The notes below the pieces were generated by a model that had not been told where the DNA came from, made no database searches, and saw nothing but the letters and a program-made list of their open reading frames with translations. From NCBI GenBank assembly GCA_023078685.1, contig JALGAS010000001.1:5704001-5768000 (forward strand): 64,000 bases of DNA, written 5' to 3'. The position numbers and the translations under genes were made by a program. Positions 13,110 to 24,515 of the stretch are shown piece by piece; within the stretch, counting starts at the first letter, position 1; every line of letters begins with the position of its first letter. Origin of the DNA: Neopestalotiopsis rosae (taxonomy: Eukaryota; Ascomycota; Sordariomycetes; Amphisphaeriales; Sporocadaceae).

Positions 13110-14013
13110 GGTGTCTGGACTACTGATGCTACTATGATATGATACTGAAGAGAGATCGATCAATATGCAAATGCTTGCGTTGAGATGGATGTGATCTTCA
13201 GAAAAATAGAAATGGCTGACGAGCCGCTCTACTTATAGGGATGGATTGCTTGCGACGGAATGTGAGAATTATTTGCCAAATGCAGTCTGCCGAGCATCTC
13301 GGACAAGATCAGTGTATTACAGCCCGCTCCGTGTGACCCCATACGGAAGCCGGCCATGACAATTGTGTGATACGTAGCTCTAGATCGAGCGCGTGCCATT
13401 CCATGACCAGAAGAGGCCACGGGACCAGGACAGTGTGTTTGTCTCCAGATAATATTCGGGAAAGGGCTGTGACGGCTCGGCAGCTATCTACTGTCGAATA
13501 GACAGATGTCGACCGGTGACCAGGGAATTTGACTGGACTTGGATCGAGACCATTCATTGACGCAAGCAGCCGAGGATCTGTATCATGACACACGGGATCG
13601 GCTCGTGCTAGAGCGTTGTGATCGAGGTCACAAACATTCGAGTTGTAAATGCTATGGATTTGTGCTACTCCAATGCGTGATCTGGCGCGAAGACGGACAA
13701 TTCTATACATCTTGAGTTTTGCCTTTCGGACAAGAGGATGAAACAATACTCTACCCAAGTGATTTGAGGCGATTGCGGTAGTTGTTATGTATTCTCCAAT
13801 GTTCTCAACATGAGATCGATGGTGAATCCTGGCCACGTTGCTGATGCGTCATCCGTGTTATATCATAGCATATCATGAGTTCTTTGACTCGTTACTTGAG
13901 AAATTTGCGACAGCCTGTCTCTTCATTGGTAACCGATCAGACCCTACTTGAGGGAAGTTTTGACGCCGGTTCGCCTTCCAACACATCGGTAGCTGCGCGC
14001 TTTTGACCTTGGC
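13110..14013. other. intergenic, no supported gene
   Basis: Promoter side of the CFEM gene and 3' flank of the oxygenase gene. One open frame of 175 codons (minus strand, 13309-13836) has no recognisable features. Confidence 0.4.
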
Positions 14014-16823
14014 CTATTCCGTTGACTCCAGTTGCCCCTTGTGTAGCTGGCTCCAACAACACAAGATCACGATATAAACCATCACCAATGGCTCGTTGAA
14101 CGTAGTCTTTTGTAACGGCTGGAGACGGGTTCGTGCTTCTTGCAATCTTCTTTGGTAGTCATGAAACTCGCGGGCGTATTCGAGATTGCCACCTGCGCGC
14201 TTCTTGATAGTCAAGATATGGGCGTTTCCAGACTGTGGATAGTTGGTAGTCCACGTAAAATATTGACTATCCAGGCGCCTCTCGATGTGCGTTCGCCGTC
14301 TCTGTGCTTCTTGCAGCTTGAACACTTGTTGTGTCTCAGAGCGCAGAAAGGCGTCTAGGGCTGGACAGTCCATGCAGCTGTAGCTGTGACATCCCCGCTC
14401 CTTGCGGGCCCACCCATTGAGCTTCTGTGGTGGTGACGGAACGGCCTGCATAACGTAACGACGCAGTAGTGCCGTCCATAGCGATAGAGCCGATGAGAAG
14501 GGTAATTGATTGTCCTGGAAGAGAGAGCAGAGACGATCGAGGAATTGCTGCATTGATACCATCATTGCTCCAGTGGGCGCAGGCCAGCGATCACGTCTAG
14601 CCAGTATTTCCTGGAAGCTTTTCTCAAGTAGACCACTTGCAATAGGACCAAAGTCTTGCTTGAAGCAGCAGTCGACAAGATCAAGGAAGCTGGTAGAACT
14701 GTTCCAATCAACCATTTGGCGCGCTTGGGGCATTAGGCCCGAGATGTCGAGATGCAATCTGGAGACTGTCTTTTGCAATATGGAGTGACCAAGGTCTTTG
14801 TTAGAACTGCCGTGGGTAGTATTGTCTGCGTCTGGGTGTAGCAGGGCACCGAGGACAAGATAAAGTAGATGTTTGTCTCCGCGCTCCACTAGACCATTTA
14901 TCAAGCTGCATGGCGTTAGTACAAGTAGAACGAGTAATCACGATGCGATACGAGCATCGACTAGCACAGAGACTTACCATTGTCGAATCTCTTCAGAGCC
15001 ACTGTGTCCCGTATGTTCTTTGAGCAATGTCATCAGGAAACGGTAGTCTCGCGGTCCAAAAGACTGTTTGCTGTTGAGCTGATGCGGTAGAAGCTTTGCC
15101 TGCCAGGACGAAAATGACGCCAGAATCTTCTCGTTTCCAGGGGATGACTTCCAGGCCTTTGTGAGTGTCTCCATGAATGTAAGATCACCTGAACCTCTCA
15201 AGAGCCCAGACAGCCTGTGTCTCTTGTAAATAGAAGTTCTTTCTCATGATGACAAACTTCAGGATGAACATACCAGAAGTCCCAATGTTCATGCTTGATC
15301 TCCAATCGTCGGTGCTTACAGATTTGACTGGAAATGACTTGTAATAGTGGTGTAACATCTGAACATTTGATACATTCTTGCACAGCCTTTTGATGCATAT
15401 CGTTGCGCTTAAGCTTCAAGGCCCAACAGGCAATTGAAGCGTAAATGCTGCCGTTATTTGTTTGGGGATTACTCCAAGTGAAATTTCCACTCCGTATTGT
15501 TTTCGAGAGCAAATCTTGCATGAATGTCAAAGCAATAGATTGCATGCTTTGATCTTTTGGGTCCTCGCGGAGGCCCTCAGTGGCCACATCCAGCAGGGCA
15601 GTCGCCTTTGAGAGCTGTACAGTTCTGCCCAGCAATTGATAGAGGTGGGAGTGGTGCACTATCATCGCAACCTGGGGGAAATGTTAGCTATTAGTCCCTC
15701 GCTAATAGATCACGTAGCTGCTCACTGTATCGTGATACCGGTGCGTGGGCGGCATGCTTGCATTTCCTGTGAACTCGCCCTCGTCCTGACTATCGGCATC
15801 TCGGTCATAGTAGATGTTCTCACCAATAAGTTCTTCGGGTTCCATAACAAGACCGCCGGAAATTTGGCGACCATCCAATGCATAGATTGAATCGAGGGAG
15901 TGTGTGACCTCTTCACCTTCACACCAATCATCGTCGACCTCTTCAGACTTGGTGATATTCGCAAGGAGTACAAAGAATCCACGTTTCTTGCAGACTTGAT
16001 TCAGAGCCTGACAAACAGCGCGATCGCTGCCTTTCAAGTTGCGCAAGGATAGACTCGCTTGGGTATATTGGTGTTGTAAGGGGTACAACAGGCGTTCGAT
16101 TTCTTTGAATTTGGATTTCCAGCGCTGCAGAAGGTTTCCGACGGCAGACTGCTGCTGCATCAGCTCCGATGGGTGGAAGTTGTCCGACCCGCTCTTGATG
16201 AGGTTGTATGTCAAGACGAGCCGGTAGCCAGCAGTCAGCTTGGTGATTTCATGGGTGACGTCGGAATACCAGGCAAGAGCAGTCGAATCGTGCGCTGAAC
16301 CGATACTTGTCGAGAACTTGTGTTTCCTGTCGCCGAGGGAAAGATGAACATCGCCGCCCTCATGGAGAGAGGGGAGGGATATGACAAGGGTACCTATCAT
16401 GCCAGGGACCTTTTCCGAGTCTTTGTGGCGTTTGAAAAAGGAGCCCTCCTCGTAGAGCAGGAGCTTGTAGGGCTCAAATCGTACGCTCAGCATGCCAAGT
16501 TTGGCAGTAATCTCGTGAGCAATTTGCCCAAGGTTCCTTGGCCAAGCCGGATTGGCAAGCTTGAATTGGGTGTGATCCAGCTCCCAGGTTTTCCGCACAG
16601 ATTCGTCCACAAGAGTCTCATCGCCTCGTCCAAATGGAGCACGCTGGCAAGCAGCCTTGAGAACTTCGGCGTCCCGTGGCTGCAGAGGCAACGGAATTGA
16701 AGTGCCATTGACTTCAAGCCCAGGGTTGGCGAAAATGTTCACTCTACTGCAGGTTGCAAACTCGCCGATCGTTTGGATGCCGTCAAGATGTTCGGCGAAT
16801 TTTTCTTTGAAGCTCTTCACCAT
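14014..16823 (-). CDS. 2-oxoglutarate/Fe(II) dioxygenase family protein
   Basis: Exons 16823-15726, 15671-15274, 15214-14978 and 14905-14014 give 874 aa. The N-terminal half carries the prolyl-4-hydroxylase-like fold: iron ligands H133 and D135 (FFKRHKDS) and H191 (DVTHEI), with R201 (GYRLVLTYN) as the 2-oxoglutarate anchor. The highly conserved lead FGRGDETLVDESVRKTWELD is at about 64-83. The C-terminal half has no named domain and ends in a Cys/His-containing region (SYSCMDCPALDAF). Members of this fungal family are large intracellular proteins of unknown substrate. The chosen start is the first Met of the open frame. However, 12 nt upstream an in-frame TAG is preceded by 28 codons of acidic, family-like sequence beginning ATG at 16919, so the natural N-terminus may have been cut short. 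Confidence 0.85.
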
Positions 16824-17914
16824 GTCATCATCCTAAGAATAGTCATCTTCGGACAAGCTCTGTTGTGATTCGGATCGACCATCCTGGGATGCGTCTGGAA
16901 TGGGATCAGAGTCAATCATGATTGCCGCAGCGGCACTCAGGTTGCCGCTAGATAACGACAGAACCGTTAGGCCAAGAAACCATGTTAATTGATATTATTT
17001 GTACCTTCTCTAACACTGCCCAAGTAGCCCCCTAACCACCGCCGGACATCGCACCAAGAGTGACACAGACGAGTTGTGAATGTTGGTTGAGGGGATTCAA
17101 TGAAATTGAGTGCTCAATATTAAAGCTGAATAAGAAGCAAAGATGAGCATACTGTGCTCGACAGCGCAATCAATATCCCGTTACAAGATAACTATTTTTT
17201 CTTTCTTTTTGCCATTGGTCTCTCCTATCGCGACTGACGAAGACGCGTTACGCGTTTGTCCAATTTAACCCTCAAGAAGGGGCCTTACGCTCACTATGCC
17301 CTTCCTTAAGCTCACTATATCTAAACCTATCTCGGAGTATAATCCACTTGCCAAGTCTGCGGTACATCGATCAACTGGCAATACAGCTAACCACCACCAA
17401 CGTGCAAGTCGATATACGTCAAAAAATGATTTCAGCAGAAGAAAAGATAGTATATAATGCGGCATTGCCCTTCTTTAAATTTTTTTGCTCGTAAAAAACT
17501 TTTTTTTTGGGGGGGGGGCGGGGGGGTGTGCCTCCGATATGGTGCAATAATGGTCAATTGCAGCATCGCCGCGATGGCGAACGTTCCAGTGGTGATAGTG
17601 TGCGTACAGCACCTCATAAGTTTGTGTTAGTGGTACATAGCACCTAGCATTCACTGTATGTCCGTTGAGATTTGGTCGGTGAAGATGTACCGAAAATTGG
17701 GTATCCACCCAAATTCCACCCAGTTATACCGATATAGGTTAGCCATAGTGAGCGTAAGGCCTCCCAAAGAAGAAAGTTGGGACCAGCGGCACTGCCGCAC
17801 ACCCAAATAGCGCCCCTGTGGAGCCCCACGCTCGATATCATAAACGCCATGCCAGTTATCTAACCTAGATATTTACATAGTAGCGATTGCCTCCGTCTCT
17901 ACCTCTCTGTCGAT
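16824..17914. other. intergenic with inverted-repeat element and poly-G
   Basis: Lies between the oxygenase start and the NLR stop. It contains the inverted-repeat element at 17281-17761 and, inside it, a G-rich run (17511-17526). No gene is supported. Confidence 0.6.
17281..17761. mobile_element. MITE-like element with diverged inverted repeats
   Basis: An exact 18-nt inverted repeat, GGCCTTACGCTCACTATG at 17281-17298 and its complement at 17744-17761, bounds 481 bp. The pairing continues inward in diverged form: CTAAACCTATCTCGG at 17321 against the complement of the block at 17724-17742. The left arm has an extra 20 nt that repeats GCTCACTAT. No transposase frame lies inside and no clear target-site duplication was found. 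It is read as a decayed non-autonomous element; a chance hairpin is unlikely given two matching blocks. Confidence 0.55.
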
Positions 17915-18105
17915 TCAAGTAAGATCAATAAATGCTTTTCGCTTGGTAGGAACCTTGGAAGCTTCCGTCTTGGTAAGATCGATAGAGACTGCTGGCTTGA
18001 CAAGATCGAGAAAACCATCCTCCTCAGAGAGATCCAAACAGGATTGCTCCTCGGTGAGATCGATAAAAGCGTCGTCTTCGGTAAGATCGACAAAAGCCTC
18101 TATCT
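17915..18105 (-). repeat. 27-nt in-frame tandem repeat encoding (V/I/L)DL(T/S) units
   Basis: On the plus strand GTAAGATCGAT-like blocks recur every 27 nt (near 17970, 17998, 18025, 18052, 18079). Translated on the minus strand they give seven 9-residue units, of which six keep the hydrophobic-D-L core and one (KVPT) has lost it. Units have diverged, so the array is not a fresh expansion. Confidence 0.8.
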
Positions 18106-21100
18106 TGGGACGCTTGCGAGGCTTTCGCCGAAATGGCCGATTTGAGGCTTTATTCTCCATCAATGCCATCGATTGCTGCCACTGAAGACGTTTGGGAGGC
18201 TCTGGCTTAACTGGTCTTACTGGAGCTGTCTCGTCCTTTCGCGCCATCAATTGCTTTGCGACTGAAAAGTTCTTGTTTTCCTTCAACGAGTCAATAAGCG
18301 GATAAGCCTCAACTCCCTGCCATTTCTTGATAAGGTTCAGTTCTCTTCGCAGGATACCAGCGCCAGAATCTCCAGCGGCAATGTCCAAGAGATCGCTGAA
18401 AATACCCGGCAGATGCTGCATGAGACGCTGTGCCTCGTCTTTGGTCACTATCGGGCAAAGCCGTGAGTGTCCCTTTTCAACCATAGCTTGCATAACATCG
18501 ACGTCACGAGTTTTCGCAGCGTCGACTAGTAGAGAGAGTTCGTCAGGAACGCTGAGACCTGAGATATCAACACGACCAGTATCAAGAAGCACATGAGTAA
18601 TTGCTCTGCCATTCCGAAGAGACGGCCTGAATCGTGTCTCCGTCTTGGACGAATCACTCAACGCCAATTTGATTGGAGTGACTGATGGGGCTTTGGTGTT
18701 TCGATTCATAGCGATGGCATCGTTCCATATCGTCCGAGGCCTACCAGAGATCTTTGTCTTGGCTGTTTTATGGGCGCTTGACTCTGGGGCATCTACTGCC
18801 AGGGTCTCACAAAAGTCTTCTAAGATATGCAGCGACTGGGAAGACGACAATGAAGATGCCACCGGAGACAGTGCTGCAGCATTCAGATCTACTGCTCCCA
18901 CCGATGCAATGAATTTCACCATCTCAACATCATTTTCGTTGACGAAGCCATGCAAGAGCGTAGCACCCGCATCGTCTTTCTTGAAAAGAATCTCGTCATC
19001 ATGGCTGAGCATTTCTCGCAAAGCGCTACCATTCAGTTCTTGGAGCCACGGCTCTAAGGGCAGGAACCGAAACGTTGTGCCCAGGATCCTCCAGACGTTT
19101 TTCGGTTTCAATCGCTCAATGACCCGTATCAATGGATGTGAGCTCCTGATCGATGCATGATTTCGCTCGAAAAAGCTCAGATGGGAGTTAAATTCCGACC
19201 ACTCCGAGAGCTTTGGCTGCTTTGGCGGAAGATAAGACGAGACAAGGTGCTCTCCTTTACTGCAAGCTTCGAAGAAAATCTTCTTCATGACCTTCTCCTC
19301 CGACTCATAGGACAGGAGTGCCTGGATACATTGTTCAGACGACTCCATGATGCGATCCATCAAATTGAGACTGCCGTCCTCCAAGAGATGAAGGATTGTC
19401 TTCTTTTTATTGGTTTTATCTTCGTGCAAGAAGTAGTGTTTGATAAGATCGGGCTGATCGAATCCAAGAGCATGCGTGAGCCATTGACTGGGGAGCTCGA
19501 GTTTGGGATGATGACGTTCTAGGAGGTTCACGAATCTACTTCGAGCTTCGACTCCCACGTTCGCAAGGAAGCCGTTCGTTCTGTTAGCCATCATGGCAAC
19601 AAGCTCTCTGGATTGGGAACCACTGATGAGCAAGCTAATGATGTCAGCATCGTTTCTGTGGAGTGCGGCTTGCAGCGCGGGCGATGCCCCTTTCTCGACT
19701 GGCCACGCCCCTTCAGACAGCAAATATTTGCAAATATGAAATTCGCCGCATTCTGCGGCATACTCCAGGGGCGTGGTCCACGATCCTCTCGAGTTGGTCT
19801 GATTTTTTTGTCCAAATTCAAAGAATCCTGACCTCTCAGTCTCCAATTGAACGATCGCTTTCACGGCCTCCAAGTCACCTTTTGCAATAGCGGCCCACAC
19901 ATCGTTGTATTCTTTTGATCTTTCAATCACAAAAATATGAGGTTTTTCTGAGTCCAGATGGTGTCTTTTGTCGTGTTTTTGTAGCTGCAAATGAGATGAG
20001 AAGCCCAGACTTGTCGCGTAGCAACCATCGACCGGACAGCGAAACGGTCTTAGATGCTGGTTGATGTGATCATCGCGCTCTGAGCACTGCAGGAATCCAT
20101 CTTCGAAGCGATGACACCAACTGTTGGAGCATTTGTAATGCATTGGGCCATACAGTCGAAGACCTATGCTATCCTTGATGTTCGGATGTTGTGGTATCAG
20201 CTTCCATAATGTTTCGATAACTTCTCGGATTGCGTTAGTACGTTTTCCAAGACTGCTTGACTCCTCACGAGCTCTCTTATCATGGGACGGAAGCTTGCGA
20301 AAATGGGCCAAGATCTGATCTGAACTTGAGGGGGCCGCAATCTGGGTAGCATGTGCCGTGAAGTGCTGTTGCAAATGTGGTAATAAGGCGCTGACCATTT
20401 CTGAGAATATATCTGTCGGGCACGACGACATGTGTGCAAGGCTTTCATTTGTATGATACCACCACGAGGTCACTATATAATCGTGCAGATTATAATACCC
20501 ATCAAGTGCATACTTCCTGATATCGACAACTGTTTGGACTCCAAATGGACTTGACGTCAGGTATTGAGAACTGAATAACGCCATCTTTGCATGCTCAGAA
20601 GCTAAGCAAATTGAACCGGTCCGTATCAGGAACCTGTTGCAAGATTAATACCACCTTTCTGGTCGGTCGTGGCACTGATTGATTGACAGGCATATTCCTG
20701 AGGACTTACTGTTTAGCGGAAACATGAACCAGCTCCACACGACCCTCGTTGACATCGTTGATGGATCCCTTTACGTTGACAAGAGAGCTACAGTAGTGCT
20801 TGCACGAACTCGAACGCAGAAGCCGCATATCGGCAGTTCCAGATTTCGCATTGGTACAGAACAAACTTTGTATTTCCCTCCACCGCAAAGGTCGGTTGGC
20901 ACAAGCAACCCAACCTAGAATTTTCCGGGCAGTAACTTCCTCGGGGTTGCTCGGGTTCTTGAAGACTCGTTTGGAAACGCGATCATAACTAATAATATAA
21001 ATTAATTTTTGGTATACAAGTTGGGAATAAGGTGCAATGCTCACGCTTGCTCGAGTTCTCGTGGGAAGGTTCCTTCTTTCATTTCAATCTCGAACTCAGA

Positions 21101-22968
21101 GTCAGATGTTTGCATAAGCAAATTGTCAAGCACAACTTTGGCATATAGGAACATTCCTTTAAGCAATGAATCAGCATCGTACAAGAGCGGAAAGAACAGG
21201 GGAAGTGTACAAACCATTCGAAGCAGCTGTGACTTTCTCAACAATATCGCTCTCAACAGCAACGGGACTACTGGAAAATTTTTGACAAATCTCCAAAGCT
21301 TGATCTTGAGCATATGTTTCAAGGCCATCCCTGTGCCATTGCATATTCTCGAGGTACAGTGTTGGGAACCCTTTCAACCTCTCCTCAAGGACACCATCCC
21401 GCTGGCCTGAAACTAAGATGCGAACATTGCTGTCATGTGAACCCAATCCCTTCAACCATTCAAGCACTTTCTCGGTTTCGGTTGGTCTTGTGTTTCCGCG
21501 CTTGACACATTCGTCCAATCCGTCCACAACGAGAAAGCAAAGCCGTTGCGCGTGAATCGCATCCTGTGTCAACTGTTTCAATAGGTCAAATCCAAGTCTT
21601 TCTTCCTTGCTCAGCTTTTGATAGACATAATCAAGCATGGTTGGATCTTGATCGACTAATTGGGAGAGAATACTTCGCATCATACTGCATAAATGACGTT
21701 TGTCATCATGCATGTGTTTGAAATAGAAGTATGCGACCGATATCTTACTTCCACTTGCATCGGTGGTTTTTTTCAGTTTGAGCAGATGATCCACAACCCC
21801 TGATACCAGAGTGGTTTTACCTAAACTGTTGTTAGAAAGGCAGTTCGATAGAAATAAGAGTACCATTCGCACCTGCACCCGGTATTCCGCTGAGGAACAT
21901 GAGAGGCGACCGAGTGCCAGACAGGTCGGACCAGCTTTTGAATACAGTTTCATCGGCAATCCAAACATCCGATGAGCTATCTCGATAAGCCGCAAAACTA
22001 TGCTCCTGGTCTTGTAGATGGTCTGGAGGTCTGATCTCATCGCGAAGAATTCGACGCTGCTCGCGCCGTTTCTCTTCGGCTTCTGCATGAATCTTGGCTT
22101 GATCTCGTTCAACTTTCGAGGACAGATTTCTTGCCAACTGTTGAAATTTATCCTCTTGGGAGGATTTTATTTCTTGTATTTCGCTCATGAGTACGGTAAG
22201 CTTCTCTTCCGATAGAAGCTGTTTGTGAAGTTTCAAATTGGCAAGAATCGGCCTGAACTCTGATTCGAAAGTTTTCCACGTCGATTTGAAAATTGCTTTC
22301 CATGCTATTGTAAATTGTCAGCCCAATTCGTGAGACGAAAGAACTCATGATGTCATATTGGACGCGACTCACCGGGTCGCGAAAATACCTGCAAAGCACT
22401 CTTATTGAACTCAAGTATATCACAATAGTATCTTGTCAGTTGTTCGCCGACGGAAGGATATTGGCGAAAAATTGTGCCGAATTGTGAGAGCCCCGGGAGT
22501 GTCTCCCCTATCTCTGTATATGTGTCTAGCAACAAGTCAAAAGTCTCGGTAACATTGCTTGCAGTCTTTCATAATCAAATAAGCAAGTTACGTTGGAAGC
22601 GCTTGGGTCGTTGGCCGTACCTGAAGGAAGAACTTCATGGGTCCCTGCGAAGGTTGTTATGAGTCAGGTCTATCTCTTTCCCTCCACGGCCGCCTTGAAC
22701 TTACCCAGATAAAGGCCACAATGACATTCACATTAAGGAAAAGTTCTATCACCTGTCCTAATTGAGACATTCCTTCGATGAATTTTGACAATCGCTTCAT
22801 GTTCTTTTGTCGTCTGGAAGAGCCATGTCGTTGCTGTATCTCGGCGATTGTCTTCTCGAGTTCCTGCCTGCTGCAGCCAGCAAATTGTTCGCTTTGGTCT
22901 TTGGTAAGGGTCCTGCGAAATAATTCGACGGCTTCGGCAAATGCAGCGTCTTGCATAGCGTCCGGCAT
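17915..22968 (-). CDS. NLR-type NACHT / zinc-finger / ankyrin protein with C-terminal SIM-like repeats
   Basis: Eight exons (22968-22705, 22644-22621, 22565-22373, 22304-21873, 21820-21215, 21156-21045, 20988-20710, 20633-17915) give 1446 aa, all junctions in frame. Residues 1 to about 190 are the helical N-terminal domain common to fungal NACHT proteins, with the signature FIWGPMKFFLQ. A NACHT NTPase follows: P-loop GIPGAGKTT (about 203-211) and Walker B FLVVDGLDE (304-312). A winged-helix-like region leads to a C2H2-type pair at about 709-766 (KCSNSWC...FRCPVDGC...HDKRHH) and ankyrin-like segments from about 780. The last 61 residues hold VDLT, IDLT, LDLS, LDLV and IDLT at exactly 9-residue spacing, plus a terminal IDLT, most flanked by acidic residues as in SUMO-interacting motifs. 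Such proteins act in non-self recognition and cell death. No HET, lipase or amyloid effector domain is seen. Confidence 0.9.
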
Positions 22969-23345
22969 TGCGATAGTGACACTGTGTAGGCATTAGAACA
23001 ATAAAGAACGAGATAGAAAGCTCTTGGAAACATAATTTCCATCCATCACGGGATATTGTAAGTACATAATTCCTCGAATTCAGGCATCGAAAACATTGTC
23101 CTGCATACTTCCGTATTTGGAGGCGAGGTGCATGGTGGTTCGGTGAGCCACGACGTTCCGTGCTCGTCATTGGCAGTTCACTTGGTCGGGGCCTATCGCG
23201 AGGCATCTTCCGGGCGGCGCCTCGGGCTCCCTCCCGAATGGTCCGCGTCCAGTCCACTTTTGCAAATCTTCCAACTCGGTAGACTCGAATTATATTTAGA
23301 AATACGGTCGGGACTTAGATCAAGAAATGTCAATGACACGTCATT
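22969..23345. promoter_or_regulatory. divergent promoter between NLR and helicase genes
   Basis: A 377-bp spacer separates the start codons of the minus-strand NLR and the plus-strand SNF2-type helicase. No TATA box is obvious. Shared regulation is an inference from this arrangement. Confidence 0.5.
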
Positions 23346-24484
23346 ATGGAATCATCTTATCGAAAGCATGGTGGTGAGAATCTCGCGTTTGCGGGAATCC
23401 CACCTCCTACAAAACGACTTTGTTTGCCGTCACTTGAGGAAGGCGCAAAACTGAAATGTGATGTTAGAGCTCTTGTCGCAGTCGCGACAGAAGGGCTTGT
23501 TGGTCAGAGGACTGATGACCCTTGGGAACAGGCACCCGCCATATCTGTAGTCGAGACATCAACATCACCAAATGACCAAGAACTTGTATGCTACGGAGCT
23601 GTAAGTACAACTGGAATTACTCGCTCAATGTCGAATTAGTCCCTGATAATATTCAAAGCTGTTCGACGTGCAAGCCGCAATCGATCTACCCAAGGGTATC
23701 ACACACTGCAGAGATCTTGTAGAAGGCCAAGAACCCACACAGCAATACCAGATTCATAAAAACAACAGCAACTACTACTTGCAATCTGATGTCTATGGAA
23801 ACTTCGCGATTATTGATACCCAAACGGCAGCTCACCTCTGTGCCCTGGAAAACATACCGCCCATCCAGTTCTTGGGCGTGGTAGAGTCGAGCAAGTTGAA
23901 ACAAGCGAAATGGAGCCGGAAGACGTTGTGCATTGTGCAACTGTCAATCAGTATCTATGGACAGTACAAGGACGGCGAAAATTCAGGCGATATATTAGGC
24001 AAACTCGGAGCCTTTTTACAACATCCATCCGTCTTGGAAAGCGGCATCGAGTACTACAACCCTCAGTTGTACTATCCTCATGGCAAACTGGAGCCACTCA
24101 CCCACCTCGTTGGACTTACTGATGCAGAGATTTCCGCAAACCTCCTCTCTAAAGAAGTCGAGACAGTTCTAGCTTCACTAGACGATTGTGACATCGATAA
24201 CATAGACTCTGATATCAATCTGATTAGAGTTTTGACCAAGCTTCGCCGGTAGTCACCATCTCTCCATACCAAGACGAATGACACGATCTGATTGTTCCTA
24301 GGCACCAAAAGCTCGCCCTTAACTTTATGCGTTGGCATGAGGATCTCAGCGAAGTTCGCTGAATCCGTGAAGACTTATTCCGTATGATAGGCTTACCGTA
24401 AGTCTTTTTTCATTTCTTTTTCTTCCCCCCCCCCCCCCCCCCCCCCCCCCTTTTTTTTTTTCTTTTTTTTCTTTTTTTTCTTTT

Positions 24485-24515
<31 letters not shown>

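Noticed and set aside
13309..13836. 175-codon open frame, minus strand
   Set aside because: No recognisable feature and no neighbouring exon in frame.
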